This document shows, piece by piece, positions 26,330 to 34,766 of a stretch of DNA of 64,000 bases. The DNA is taken from contig CAWJYN010000004.1 of the NCBI GenBank assembly GCA_963847145.1, forward strand, positions 124,001 through 188,000, given 5' to 3'. Numbering within the stretch: the first letter of the stretch is position 1; every line of letters starts with the position of its first letter. Source of the DNA: JABFRJ01 sp963847145 (lineage in GTDB: Bacteria; Pseudomonadota; Alphaproteobacteria; Rhizobiales; Hyphomicrobiaceae). The notes beneath the pieces were generated by a model. The model was not told the origin of the DNA, did no database searches, and worked only from the letters and a program-made list of their open reading frames with translations. The translations under genes and the position numbers were made by a program.

Positions 26330-27724
26330 TCAGCCTTCTTGCGGAATCTTGAAAGTGATGATGTCCTCGGCTTTGATCCACTCCGGGGTGCCCTGCTTAA
26401 GCCCGGCTTGGGCGCGCTTGGCAAAGATTTTGGCCTGTTTGTAGTTTCCGTCGGCGAAGTGGCCTTGCGCGGCGGCTAAGGTCGCTTGCGGCTGCAGGTT
26501 CTTCTTGTAGTACGCCGTCGCCAGCAAATGAAATGCTTGTGAGTTGTCCTCGTCTGCAATACTGGCCTTGCGCAGCAAATTGATGGCCTCTTCCATAGCG
26601 GCCGCATCCTGCGTTCCGAGCAGCGCTTGCGCCAGATTGACCTCCATCATCGGGGCCGGGCCCCCAACCAGCTGGAGTCCCTTGCGCATATGGGGTATCG
26701 CATCGCGCGCTTTGCCGGCGGCGAACAGTATATCACCCTTGAGTTCATGGAAGTAGGGGTTCTGCGGCATCTCCGCAATCAGGGCATCGATCTGGCCCAT
26801 CGCGGTGTCACATTTGCCAGAGCAGTTGGCGGCTATGGCGCGGGCGTATCTGGCGGGCAGGCTGCGGTCCGCTGCGGGGTATGCGTTGGCGACCGACTGC
26901 GGTCGATCTAGGAACCCAGAAATCTTGGCGCGCATCATGTCGTGGCGCAGCTGCAGGGCGGGATCATCCTTTTGGTTGACATAGGGGCTTTTGGCGACTT
27001 TCTCGCGCAATTGAGCAATGCGTGTGGCAGCGACCGGATGGCTGCGCACGAACGGGTCCATCTGCTGCTCGGAGATGTATTCCTGTTGGGCAAAGCGCTC
27101 AAACGTAATTTGCATGCCGACGCCGGATTGTTTTGTGGCCTGCAGAAAGTTCAGGCCTGCCTGGTCGGCCGCGCCTTCCTGCGAGCGGCGTTCCGACAGA
27201 ATGCTCCGAGTAATCACCTCGCCGCCACCGAACAGGACACCTTGGCCCAAGCTGCCGACCTCGCGGCCACTGTCGCTCTTCGATGTGGCTCCAGCGATCA
27301 TGGCGCCGATGCCGAGCACGCCGATCAGCAGTGCTTTGGTCTGATCGCGGGCGATGCGTGCCCGCAAGGCGGCAAGGTGGCCTCCGGTGATATGGCCGGT
27401 CTCATGGGCGATGACACCGATAATTTCGTTGGGCGTCTTGGCGAGTAGGAGCGCGCCTGTATTGAGGAACACGTTGTGCCCGTCTGCCACAAACGCATTG
27501 AAACTGTCGTGGCGTACAATACGCATGGTAATGTTTTGGGAGCTGAGTCCGGCGACCCTGAAGATTGGCCGCGCATAGTCTTTCAGCAAGTTTTCAATCT
27601 CAGTGTCACGGATCAGCGGCAGACCCTGGGCCGCGGCCGGCGTTGGCGCCTGTGAGAGCAGGAAACCAATCAGGATGCCTAAGGTGCCGGCACCTTTGGT
27701 CAAGCGTGCGAGCTTGCGATGCAT
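26330..27724 (-). CDS. Periplasmic M48 metalloprotease with C-terminal TPRs (BepA-like)
   Basis: 464 residues with a signal peptide (cut after AAAQ). The M48 domain has the zinc motif HETGH and a further Glu in the EGAADQ helix; the C-terminal third is a TPR array (about 290-464). This architecture matches BepA/YfgC, which degrades misfolded LptD and BamA intermediates at the outer membrane. ATG 27724 is chosen because GGAGGA lies 10 nt upstream; ATG 27742 overlaps that ribosome site. It shares strand with the DsbA-family gene, 73 bp apart, so envelope quality control may be grouped here. Confidence 0.9.
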   Translation of the reverse strand: MHRKLARLTKGAGTLGILIGFLLSQAPTPAAAQGLPLIRDTEIENLLKDYARPIFRVAGLSSQNITMRIVRHDSFNAFVADGHNVFLNTGALLLAKTPNEIIGVIAHETGHITGGHLAALRARIARDQTKALLIGVLGIGAMIAGATSKSDSGREVGSLGQGVLFGGGEVITRSILSERRSQEGAADQAGLNFLQATKQSGVGMQITFERFAQQEYISEQQMDPFVRSHPVAATRIAQLREKVAKSPYVNQKDDPALQLRHDMMRAKISGFLDRPQSVANAYPAADRSLPARYARAIAANCSGKCDTAMGQIDALIAEMPQNPYFHELKGDILFAAGKARDAIPHMRKGLQLVGGPAPMMEVNLAQALLGTQDAAAMEEAINLLRKASIADEDNSQAFHLLATAYYKKNLQPQATLAAAQGHFADGNYKQAKIFAKRAQAGLKQGTPEWIKAEDIITFKIPQEG

Positions 27725-27984
27725 CGTCTTGCTGTCCTCCATGGCGCGCTATTGCCGCGCACAAGGTCATCTTTCACTTCGGTCACACGCTTCAAGTCAC
27801 ACGCTGGCCAACGCTAACGGCTGCGCTTATAGATGCCATAGCCTCAGGACATCGTCACGCGTCTGCTTGGGCGGCGCCGAATTCGTCCAAGTTATTTGAC
27901 ATGCAAACACGCATGGATTGCGGCAGCACGGTGTCAATGCCGGGATGTGCGCGAGGTTCGATCCCGGACCACCAGGAACAGACC

Positions 27985-29198
27985 ATGGACATTGCTTCTG
28001 CCGGTGTGCCTGCGCACCGTGATGTCAGTCAAGCGCTGGCGGTTGCGTCGCGCGCCGAGATTGCGCCCTTTATCGTAATGGACGTTATGCAGGCGGCGGC
28101 CGCACGGGAAGCCGCAGGCCAGTGGGTCATCCACATGGAAGTCGGCCAACCGGCCACGCCAGCGCCCAAAGCGGCGCGTGCACGTGTTGTCGCGGAAATG
28201 GAGCGCGCCAATCTCGGTTACACTGTTGCGCTCGGGCTGCCGGAACTGCGCGCGCGTATCTCGGGGCTCTACAAGTCCTGGTATGGCCTCGAAATCGATC
28301 CTGGCCGCATCGTGATCACGTCTGGGTCGTCGGCAGCTTTTGTGCTGACGTTCCTGTCGCTGTTCGATGTGGGTGCGACGGTCGGCCTGCCGTCGCCCGG
28401 CTATCCCTGCTACCGCCATATTCTGACGGCGCTGGGCGTTAAGTCCCACCTGATTGAAACGACGGCCGCGGATCGTTGGATGCCGACGGCCGCGCAAATT
28501 CAAACAGCCGCGGCGCGGCATGATCTTGCAGGTCTTTTGCTTGCCAGTCCCAACAATCCGACTGGGACAATGCTGACGCCTGAGCGGCTGGCGGAGGTTG
28601 CGGGTGTTTGCCGGTCCAATGGCCTGTGGTTCATCTCGGACGAAATTTACCATGGATTGACCTGGGGTGTTCCGCAGGACACCGCGCTGCGATACGCGCC
28701 CGAAGCGATCGTCATCAACAGTTTCTCGAAGTATTTTTCCATGACCGGCTGGCGCGTCGGTTGGATGGTGGTTCCGGAGCGCTTGGTGCGGACTGTCGAG
28801 AGGCTCGCGCAGAATCTCGTATATCTGCCCGCCGGCGGTCGCCCAAGTCGCGGCCTTGGGAGCCTTTGACGGGCTGGAAGAACTCGATGCCAATCGGCGG
28901 GTCTATGAGGCCAATCGCGGCCTGTTACTCGCCGAGTTGCCCAAGGCCGGCCTTGGCAAACTCGTGCCGGCTGACGGTGCCTTTTACCTTTATGCCGACG
29001 TCGGAGACTTTACCAACGATAGCCTCGCATTTACCAAGCTGATGCTGGAAGAAACTGGCGTCGCCGCGACGCCAGGAACTCGACTTTGATCCGTCGCGGG
29101 GTGCGCAATTTGTGCGCTTTTCGTACGCTGGTGCGACCTGTGAGATGGCTGAAGCGGCGCGGCGCTTGCAGCAGTGGCGGCGGCTCAGCGGCGCATAA
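27985..29198 (+). pseudogene. Class I aminotransferase broken by two +1 frameshifts
   Basis: Starts at ATG 27985 with AGGA 8 nt upstream. The first part is a clear PLP aminotransferase: HMEVGQPATPAP, SPNNPTGT, SDEIYHGL and the PLP-lysine motif SFSKYFSMTGWRVGW. Near 28819 one extra base shifts the frame: the expected PPAVAQVAALGAFDG continues only in the next frame. Near 29078 (ggaactcgac) a second extra base shifts it again: LDFDPSRGAQFVRFSYAG continues in the third frame to TAA at 29196-29198. Both losses remove the C-terminal domain. Either a decaying gene or sequencing errors; the second lies at a short A run, the first does not. Confidence 0.85.
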
Positions 29199-29278
29199 GG
29201 TGTTAACGCCGGGATGCTTCTGGCACGCGCCCTGCATCTGCGACTTCGATGTGGTGATCCCAACCCGGAGTCCGATTT

Positions 29279-30757
29279 ATGGGCAACCAGCGCCTACCCC
29301 GTTATGCTTCGCCACCCTTGCGGCGCAGCCCGCCAACTATGATCGAAGGGGCGCCAGCGATGGTGGTGCCGGCAGCATTGCGCGGGCTCCGGTGGCCCTG
29401 GGCCGACAGCCCGCGGCTCGCCGACATCATGGCGCCGGCGCACAACAGCTTTAGCGTGTTGCGTGTGCTGCTGGCCCTGACGGTGCTGGTTTCGCATACC
29501 GTCTTTCTGGCGACTGCCGAGCACCTGGCAGAACCGTTGAAGGCTTTGACGGGCTACAGTCTCGGCCAATACGCGGTGCAGGGATTTTTCATCCTTTCGG
29601 GAATTCTCGTCACGCAGAGCCTCGTCAGTCGCGGCGACTTGGCGGACTATGCGCGCGCCCGCGCGTTGCGCATCTTTCCGGCACTGATCGTGTGCGTGCT
29701 GCTGACCGCGTTGGTTGCCGGACCACTCTTGTCGTTTTTCGGCCTACAGGGGTACTTTCTGTCGACGGGGGTTCCGAACTATGTATTCGAAACGCTATCG
29801 CTGAAGACCGGATCGGCCATGTTGCCAGGCGTCTTCGCGCTGAACCCAGTCGGTGGCGCGATCAACCAGTCGCTCTGGACGCTTAAATACGAAGTCGCCT
29901 GCTATTTGGTGCTGGGTAGCTTGGCAGCGCTCGCATGGCGCCTGAACGCAAAGCCGCCGGTTATCGGCATCGGCCTTGCTGTGTGGGCAGCAATCATTTT
30001 GGTCATGCGACCGAGCCTGTTGCAGTCCGGGTCCTTCCCGGAGCTTCTGGCTTACTTCTCGCTGTTCTTTGGCACTGGCGTGGCTGCCTATCTGCTGCGC
30101 GCGTACGTTCGCATAACGTGGCAGCCACTGCTGGCCCTCGCGGCGCTGTTCGTTGTGGCCTGGGGCACCGACATGGCCGAAATCACCTCGGCGATCTTCT
30201 TGGGTTACGGGTTGCTGTGGTTGGCCACGCTCCAATTCGGCAAGCTGCGCGCGTTCGCGAATAGCAATGACTATTCCTATGGTGTCTACATCTATTCGTT
30301 TCCGGTAACGCAGGGCATTCTGCAAATGTGGCCGGGCATCAACATGGTATCACTGCTGGCTGCGACTGTCGGGATCACAATCCTGTTGGCCTTCCTGTCG
30401 TGGGAGTTGATCGAGCGGCCGGCCTTGTGGTTGGCGCGGAGCTGGCGCCGCGGCGCGTTTGCAAAACCGGAAGTGCCTGTGCGGGACGTACCGGGTGTTG
30501 TCGCCGCCGCCGCGCCGGATCTGGCAACAACAAGCGTTCCAGTCGCGTCGGCCGCCATGCCACACGGCCAGGTACAACACGATCGCCTTGATGTTCTGGA
30601 AAGTATCGCCGCCGCGGCCAAGGCAAGGCCGCCGATCCGGCGGAAACCAATCAGCGAGAGCAGCCTAGAGGCAGGGGTTGCGCCCTCGGCAGATCGTAGT
30701 CTCTTGCAAACACGCATGGCCAAGATCGCCGCTCGCGGCCAACCGGGGCACGCCTAA
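29279..30757 (+). CDS. Acyltransferase-3 family membrane protein
   Basis: 492 residues with about ten membrane helices and the family opening NSFSVLRVLLALTVLVSH, then FFILSGILVTQSL. Such proteins add acetyl or other acyl groups to surface sugars (as in OafA, NodX, ExoZ). The last 130 residues are a cytoplasmic Pro/Ala-rich tail with no known domain. ATG 29279 has GGAG 8 nt upstream. The acceptor is unknown; the glycosyltransferase at 32650-33315 is the only other sugar-related gene nearby. Confidence 0.88.
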   Translation: MGNQRLPRYASPPLRRSPPTMIEGAPAMVVPAALRGLRWPWADSPRLADIMAPAHNSFSVLRVLLALTVLVSHTVFLATAEHLAEPLKALTGYSLGQYAVQGFFILSGILVTQSLVSRGDLADYARARALRIFPALIVCVLLTALVAGPLLSFFGLQGYFLSTGVPNYVFETLSLKTGSAMLPGVFALNPVGGAINQSLWTLKYEVACYLVLGSLAALAWRLNAKPPVIGIGLAVWAAIILVMRPSLLQSGSFPELLAYFSLFFGTGVAAYLLRAYVRITWQPLLALAALFVVAWGTDMAEITSAIFLGYGLLWLATLQFGKLRAFANSNDYSYGVYIYSFPVTQGILQMWPGINMVSLLAATVGITILLAFLSWELIERPALWLARSWRRGAFAKPEVPVRDVPGVVAAAAPDLATTSVPVASAAMPHGQVQHDRLDVLESIAAAAKARPPIRRKPISESSLEAGVAPSADRSLLQTRMAKIAARGQPGHA

Positions 30758-30948
30758 ACGAGAGTTTATAGCCCCCTTGCAAGTCAGTCTGCGGTCATGG
30801 TTTGAGTGCCCCGCTGATTGGTACGTGAGGGGACAAGTCTGACAATGCATTCGACCGGCCGTATCGACATCTCGTGGGGTGCGGCCTGTCCGCCTTGCGG
30901 CGCTGGCAGCGTAAAGCGAGCTTCTTCGCGCGCTCTTGCCGGATCCCC

Positions 30949-32601
30949 ATGATGCAGCCGCGTCTCGCATCCGATCTAAGTACGATCAAGTCGCGCTACG
31001 ATGTTGTTGTCGTCGGCTCGGGCTACGGTGGCGGTGTCGCCGCAGCTCGCTTTTCGCGCGCAGGAAAGTCTGTTTGCGTTCTCGAACGTGGGCGCGAGTT
31101 TCTCGCGGGTGAGTTTCCGGGACGTTTTCCCGATCTCCGCAAAGAGATGCAGGTGCGCGGTACGCGCATCAATCTCGGAAGCCCTTCCGCGCTCTACGAT
31201 GTCCGCCTCGGCGATGACATGCACGTGCTTGCCGGCTGCGGCCTGGGCGGCGGTTCGCTCATCAATGCGGGCGTCGCACTGCGACCCGACGTAAGGGTGT
31301 TCACCGACGACGCTTGGCCTGGGCAGATCCGGCAAGACGGCTTGTTAGACGTGGGTTTTGCGCGGGCACGGCGCTGGTTACGGCCCATGGTGGGGCCACG
31401 GGCGCGTCAGATGACGAAGTTCAAGGCGCTGGAAGCGGCAGGTGTGGCGCTGGGCGTGCCGCCGGTTACCCCCGAGGTAACGGTTAGTTTCGAGGACACG
31501 GTCAATCCCGCGGGGGTCTCGCAAGCCGCCTGTACAAACTGCGGCGACTGCTGTGGTGGCTGCAATGTCGGCGCGAAGAATACAGTGGCGACGACCTATC
31601 TGCCCGAGGCAAAACGGCATGGCGCAGAAATCTTCACACGGGCGCAGGTCCGTCATGTTGCGAAACGTCTGGGCGGTGGTTGGACGGTTGTTCTGGTCAA
31701 CACCGGTGATGGACATGACAATGCGGCGGAGGTGGCGGTCGCCGCAGACATTGTAGTTCTGGCTGCTGGTTCGTTGGGTTCAACAGAAATCCTGTTGCGG
31801 TCGCGCGAGCGCGGGCTGCAGTTGTCAGACCAGCTCGGCCACCGGTTTTCAGCCAATGGAGATATCATCGCCTTTGGCTACGGTGCCAAAATTCCGGTAG
31901 GCAGCGTTGCAGTCGGTCACCCATCCAAGGTGCCAGGGTTGGAAATCGGCGCAGCGGTATCAGGCCAGATTGAAATCCGCGACGCCAGCGATTTATCGCG
32001 AGAACTCATCATACAGGAAGGCGTCGTACCGTCGGCGCTCGCACCAATGCTGCCTGTGCTCTTCGTGCCAAATGGCCGCTTGTTCGGCGCGCTGCAATCG
32101 CTCGTTTCGGGTATCTACAACGGCCCATTTGCGAGCCTGCAAACGTTTTTTGCGGTTTCCCATGATGACGCATCGGGCCGGTTTTCCTTGGAGGATGATG
32201 TGCTGCGATTGGTTTGGCCAGGTGCTAAGGATCAACCAGTCTACCAACGTCTCGATGCGACACTGCAAAAACTGGTCTCCTCGGTTGGCGGCTCGTATGT
32301 GAAAAACCCGCTGGCCGGGACAGTGATGGGACACCAGCCAGCAACCGCGCATCCTCTCGGTGGAGCCTCAATGGCTTCAGATCGCCGCGCCGGCGTCGTT
32401 GATCACAAGTCGCGCGTGTTCGATGCAACGCCAGGCCTTGGAAGTACGGCCGTGTTCACCGGCTTGTATGTGATCGACGGCGCCACTATTCCGCGATCGC
32501 TTGGTTGCAATCCGTTGCTCACGATTACTGCGCTTGCGGAGCGAACGATGTTACATGCCGGTCAAGATCTTGGTCTAGAGGTGCATGACGTGGCAGCATG
32601 A
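30949..32601 (+). CDS. GMC-family oxidoreductase with a cysteine cluster
   Basis: 550 residues. FAD-binding GSGYGGG begins near residue 22; GMC-type segments follow (GCGLGGGSLINAGVA). Catalytic signature at the end: HPLGG, then GCNPLLTITALAER with the Asn-containing GMC_oxred_C block. Unusual is CTNCGDCCGGCNVGAKNT near residue 190, six cysteines like a ferredoxin-type Fe-S ligand set, typical of some cholesterol-oxidase-like GMC proteins. Likely oxidises a hydroxyl on a hydrophobic compound. Start chosen at ATG 30949; ATG 30952 is adjacent; no strong ribosome site is seen. Confidence 0.85.
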   Translation: MMQPRLASDLSTIKSRYDVVVVGSGYGGGVAAARFSRAGKSVCVLERGREFLAGEFPGRFPDLRKEMQVRGTRINLGSPSALYDVRLGDDMHVLAGCGLGGGSLINAGVALRPDVRVFTDDAWPGQIRQDGLLDVGFARARRWLRPMVGPRARQMTKFKALEAAGVALGVPPVTPEVTVSFEDTVNPAGVSQAACTNCGDCCGGCNVGAKNTVATTYLPEAKRHGAEIFTRAQVRHVAKRLGGGWTVVLVNTGDGHDNAAEVAVAADIVVLAAGSLGSTEILLRSRERGLQLSDQLGHRFSANGDIIAFGYGAKIPVGSVAVGHPSKVPGLEIGAAVSGQIEIRDASDLSRELIIQEGVVPSALAPMLPVLFVPNGRLFGALQSLVSGIYNGPFASLQTFFAVSHDDASGRFSLEDDVLRLVWPGAKDQPVYQRLDATLQKLVSSVGGSYVKNPLAGTVMGHQPATAHPLGGASMASDRRAGVVDHKSRVFDATPGLGSTAVFTGLYVIDGATIPRSLGCNPLLTITALAERTMLHAGQDLGLEVHDVAA

Positions 32602-32649
32602 CGAGGCGGTAGAACATAAGTTCAATCGTGGTTGGGTACAGTGGCCACC

Positions 32650-33315
32650 TTATCGCCCGTAGAACTTGACCAGTGTCGCCGGAGACACGCCGGCGAAGTA
32701 GAGGCCAAGGCAAATCAGATTGCGGGCGCTGCGCCAGAGCCAACCAGACTGCTGCCAGCGCACCGCGGACGTAGTGGCGCGCGCGTCAAGCACGGTTAGC
32801 CGCCGCTTTCCGATGCGGCGGACGATGTCGACGTCCTCCATCAGCGGGATATCTGTGTAGCCGCCAATCTGGTCGTACAAGGCGCGATGAATGAGAAGTC
32901 CCTGATCCCCATATGGAAGCCCTAGGGCACGGCCGCGCAATGCCACGAGCCGTTCGAGCCGCCGGGCGGCCGGCGACGGGTGGTCGAGTGCAAATTGAAA
33001 CACGGCAGCCGTTTCCGCGAGACCGCGCCGCATGTGAGCGTTCACTTCGTCGCGCCAGCTCGCATCGAGGATCGTGTCGGCATGGAGAAAAAGCATCCAA
33101 TCCGTGCGAGCGGCGGCAGCCCCGGCGCGCAATTGAGTGCCGCGGCCGCGCGACGCTGAAATCACGGTTGCGCCGAAGGTCGCGGCACGTGCGCAGGTGG
33201 CGTCAGTCGAACCGCCATCGGCAATCAGCAGGTCGGCGTGACCCGCAACAGCCTTCAAGCAGCGGTCAAGTTCCGTTGCGGCGTTCAGCGTCGGAATGAT
33301 GATGGTGAAGTTCAC
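32650..33315 (-). CDS. Family 2 glycosyltransferase (TIGR04283 type)
   Basis: 221 residues, starting FTIIIPTLNA with the donor-binding DGGSTD motif (residues about 34-39) and FLHADT, which is characteristic of the TIGR04283 subfamily that normally sits beside a TIGR04282 partner in arsenosugar or modified-hopanoid gene pairs. No such partner is present here. The start is GTG at 33315. It follows the thioesterase and SDR genes on the same strand (64 bp gap). Confidence 0.8.
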   Translation of the reverse strand: MNFTIIIPTLNAATELDRCLKAVAGHADLLIADGGSTDATCARAATFGATVISASRGRGTQLRAGAAAARTDWMLFLHADTILDASWRDEVNAHMRRGLAETAAVFQFALDHPSPAARRLERLVALRGRALGLPYGDQGLLIHRALYDQIGGYTDIPLMEDVDIVRRIGKRRLTVLDARATTSAVRWQQSGWLWRSARNLICLGLYFAGVSPATLVKFYGR

Positions 33316-33379
33316 AGCGCGTGGCTCAAGTGCCGTTCAGCGCTCTTATGTCGTGCTCTTGATGCACTTGCCAGCCGCG

Positions 33380-33829
33380 TCATCGTGTTTTGAGCAGTGC
33401 TGCTTGCGGCATCGCCGGCACGAGCATGCCGGTGGACGTGGCCTGCGCTGCAAGCTTGCCTTCGGCGTTGAAGAGATCGCCCTCCATGAAGGCCACGCGC
33501 TTGCCACGGCGGATCACGCGGCCGACGGCAATACCATCGCCCGGGCCGACGCGCTCAAGAAAACTGACTTTGATCTCCAGGCTGGCGACGTTGAGGGTAT
33601 GATCGCTGTCGTGGAGCACGGCATGCGCCATGGCGGCGTCGAGCCAGGCGGTGATGAAACCACCTTGGGCGATGGTGCCGTTGGTGTGGCAGTACTCGCG
33701 GCGAACCGTGAAGGCAGACGTCACTTCTTTCCTCGCGGCATCCCACCCAGTGACATGATAGCCACCCATGGATTCAAACAGCGCTTTGCCAGACCTGATG
33801 CGGGCTTCCTGATCATCATCCATCATCAT
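33380..33829 (-). CDS. PaaI-type hotdog thioesterase
   Basis: 149 residues with the hotdog-fold pattern HTNGTIAQGGFITAWLDAAMAHAVL, the PaaI/YdiI-type active region with a general base in the GG-x-x-x-x-x-D helix. Hydrolyses acyl-CoA thioesters. Three adjacent ATG codons occur (33829, 33826, 33823). Sits 23 bp after the SDR on the same strand, so the two are likely one transcript with the glycosyltransferase behind. Confidence 0.82.
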   Translation of the reverse strand: MMMDDDQEARIRSGKALFESMGGYHVTGWDAARKEVTSAFTVRREYCHTNGTIAQGGFITAWLDAAMAHAVLHDSDHTLNVASLEIKVSFLERVGPGDGIAVGRVIRRGKRVAFMEGDLFNAEGKLAAQATSTGMLVPAMPQAALLKTR

Positions 33830-33852
33830 CGTCCGCCTTACTCGTTGTGCAC

Positions 33853-34623
33853 TCAGACGATTGTCACGCCACCGTCGGCGACGATGACTTGGCCGGTGAC
33901 GTAGGCTGAGGCGCGCGAAGCGAGGAACGCGGCACAGCCGGCGATGTCTTCGACGTTGCCGAGCCGGCGCAAGGGCGTGGTGGCTTCGACGGCTTTTCGG
34001 CGTTTGTCGTCTTCCCAAAGTGCACGGGCCATATCGGTTTTGACGAGTCCTGGCGCGATGCAATTGACGCGGATGTTGTCGGGCCCCCATTCGGCGGCGA
34101 GCGAGCGCGCAAGGCTGAAATCGGCGGCTTTGGAGATTCCGTACATGCCGATGTTGGCACCATGGCGGAGGCCGGCGATGGACGAGACAATGATAACGGA
34201 GCCTGCACCCTGTTTCTTCATGTGCGGATGTGCCAAGCGCGCGAGCCACAAGGCCGAGCGGACGTTGGTGTTGATGGTCTTGTCGAAGGCCTCGTCATCC
34301 AGCCCCATCATTGGCCCAAAGTAGGGCGAGACGGCCGCATTGGCCACCATGATGTCGAGTCGGCCATACGTCTCCACGGCTTTGGCAACCAGCGCCTCGA
34401 CATCGGCCTTCTTAGAAACGTTGGCTGGGATGACGGTTGCCTCGCCACCGGCCTTTCGTATGCCCGTCGCAACGTCTTCGCACGCCTCCGCTTTGCGGCT
34501 TGAGACGACCACTTTGGCTCCCATCTGCGCGATGGTCTCCGCGATCGAGCGGCCGATCCCGCGGGATGATCCCGTGACCACGGCGACTTGGCCGGTGAGG
34601 TCAAAAGGCGTGTGCTGAGCCAT
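33853..34623 (-). CDS. Short-chain dehydrogenase/reductase
   Basis: 256 residues with the classical SDR set: cofactor motif TGSSRGIG, NAAVS (NAG-type), catalytic Ser in VSSIAGL and YGISK (Tyr-x3-Lys). The region after the cofactor motif, VVVSSRKAE, is consistent with NAD(P)H. Start ATG 34623 has AGGAA about 9 nt upstream. Divergent from the acyl-CoA ligase gene across 143 bp; with the thioesterase it hints at a fatty or aromatic acid pathway. Confidence 0.88.
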   Translation of the reverse strand: MAQHTPFDLTGQVAVVTGSSRGIGRSIAETIAQMGAKVVVSSRKAEACEDVATGIRKAGGEATVIPANVSKKADVEALVAKAVETYGRLDIMVANAAVSPYFGPMMGLDDEAFDKTINTNVRSALWLARLAHPHMKKQGAGSVIIVSSIAGLRHGANIGMYGISKAADFSLARSLAAEWGPDNIRVNCIAPGLVKTDMARALWEDDKRRKAVEATTPLRRLGNVEDIAGCAAFLASRASAYVTGQVIVADGGVTIV

Positions 34624-34766
34624 TGGAAAGGGTTCCTCGTGCCGGATCCGCGGCCGACGCGCGCGCGCGTGCCGAAAAGGTGCTTGCGCCGACCCTGGCG
34701 CACAGCCTAGCTTTCCCGGAAACGCGGGCGAATACAAGCCTGCGATCCAATTCCGGGAGAGTGTGC

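Noticed and set aside
27985..29198. Programmed frameshifting in the aminotransferase
   Set aside because: Two unrelated sites with no slippery sequence or stimulatory stem were seen; mutation or sequencing error is simpler.
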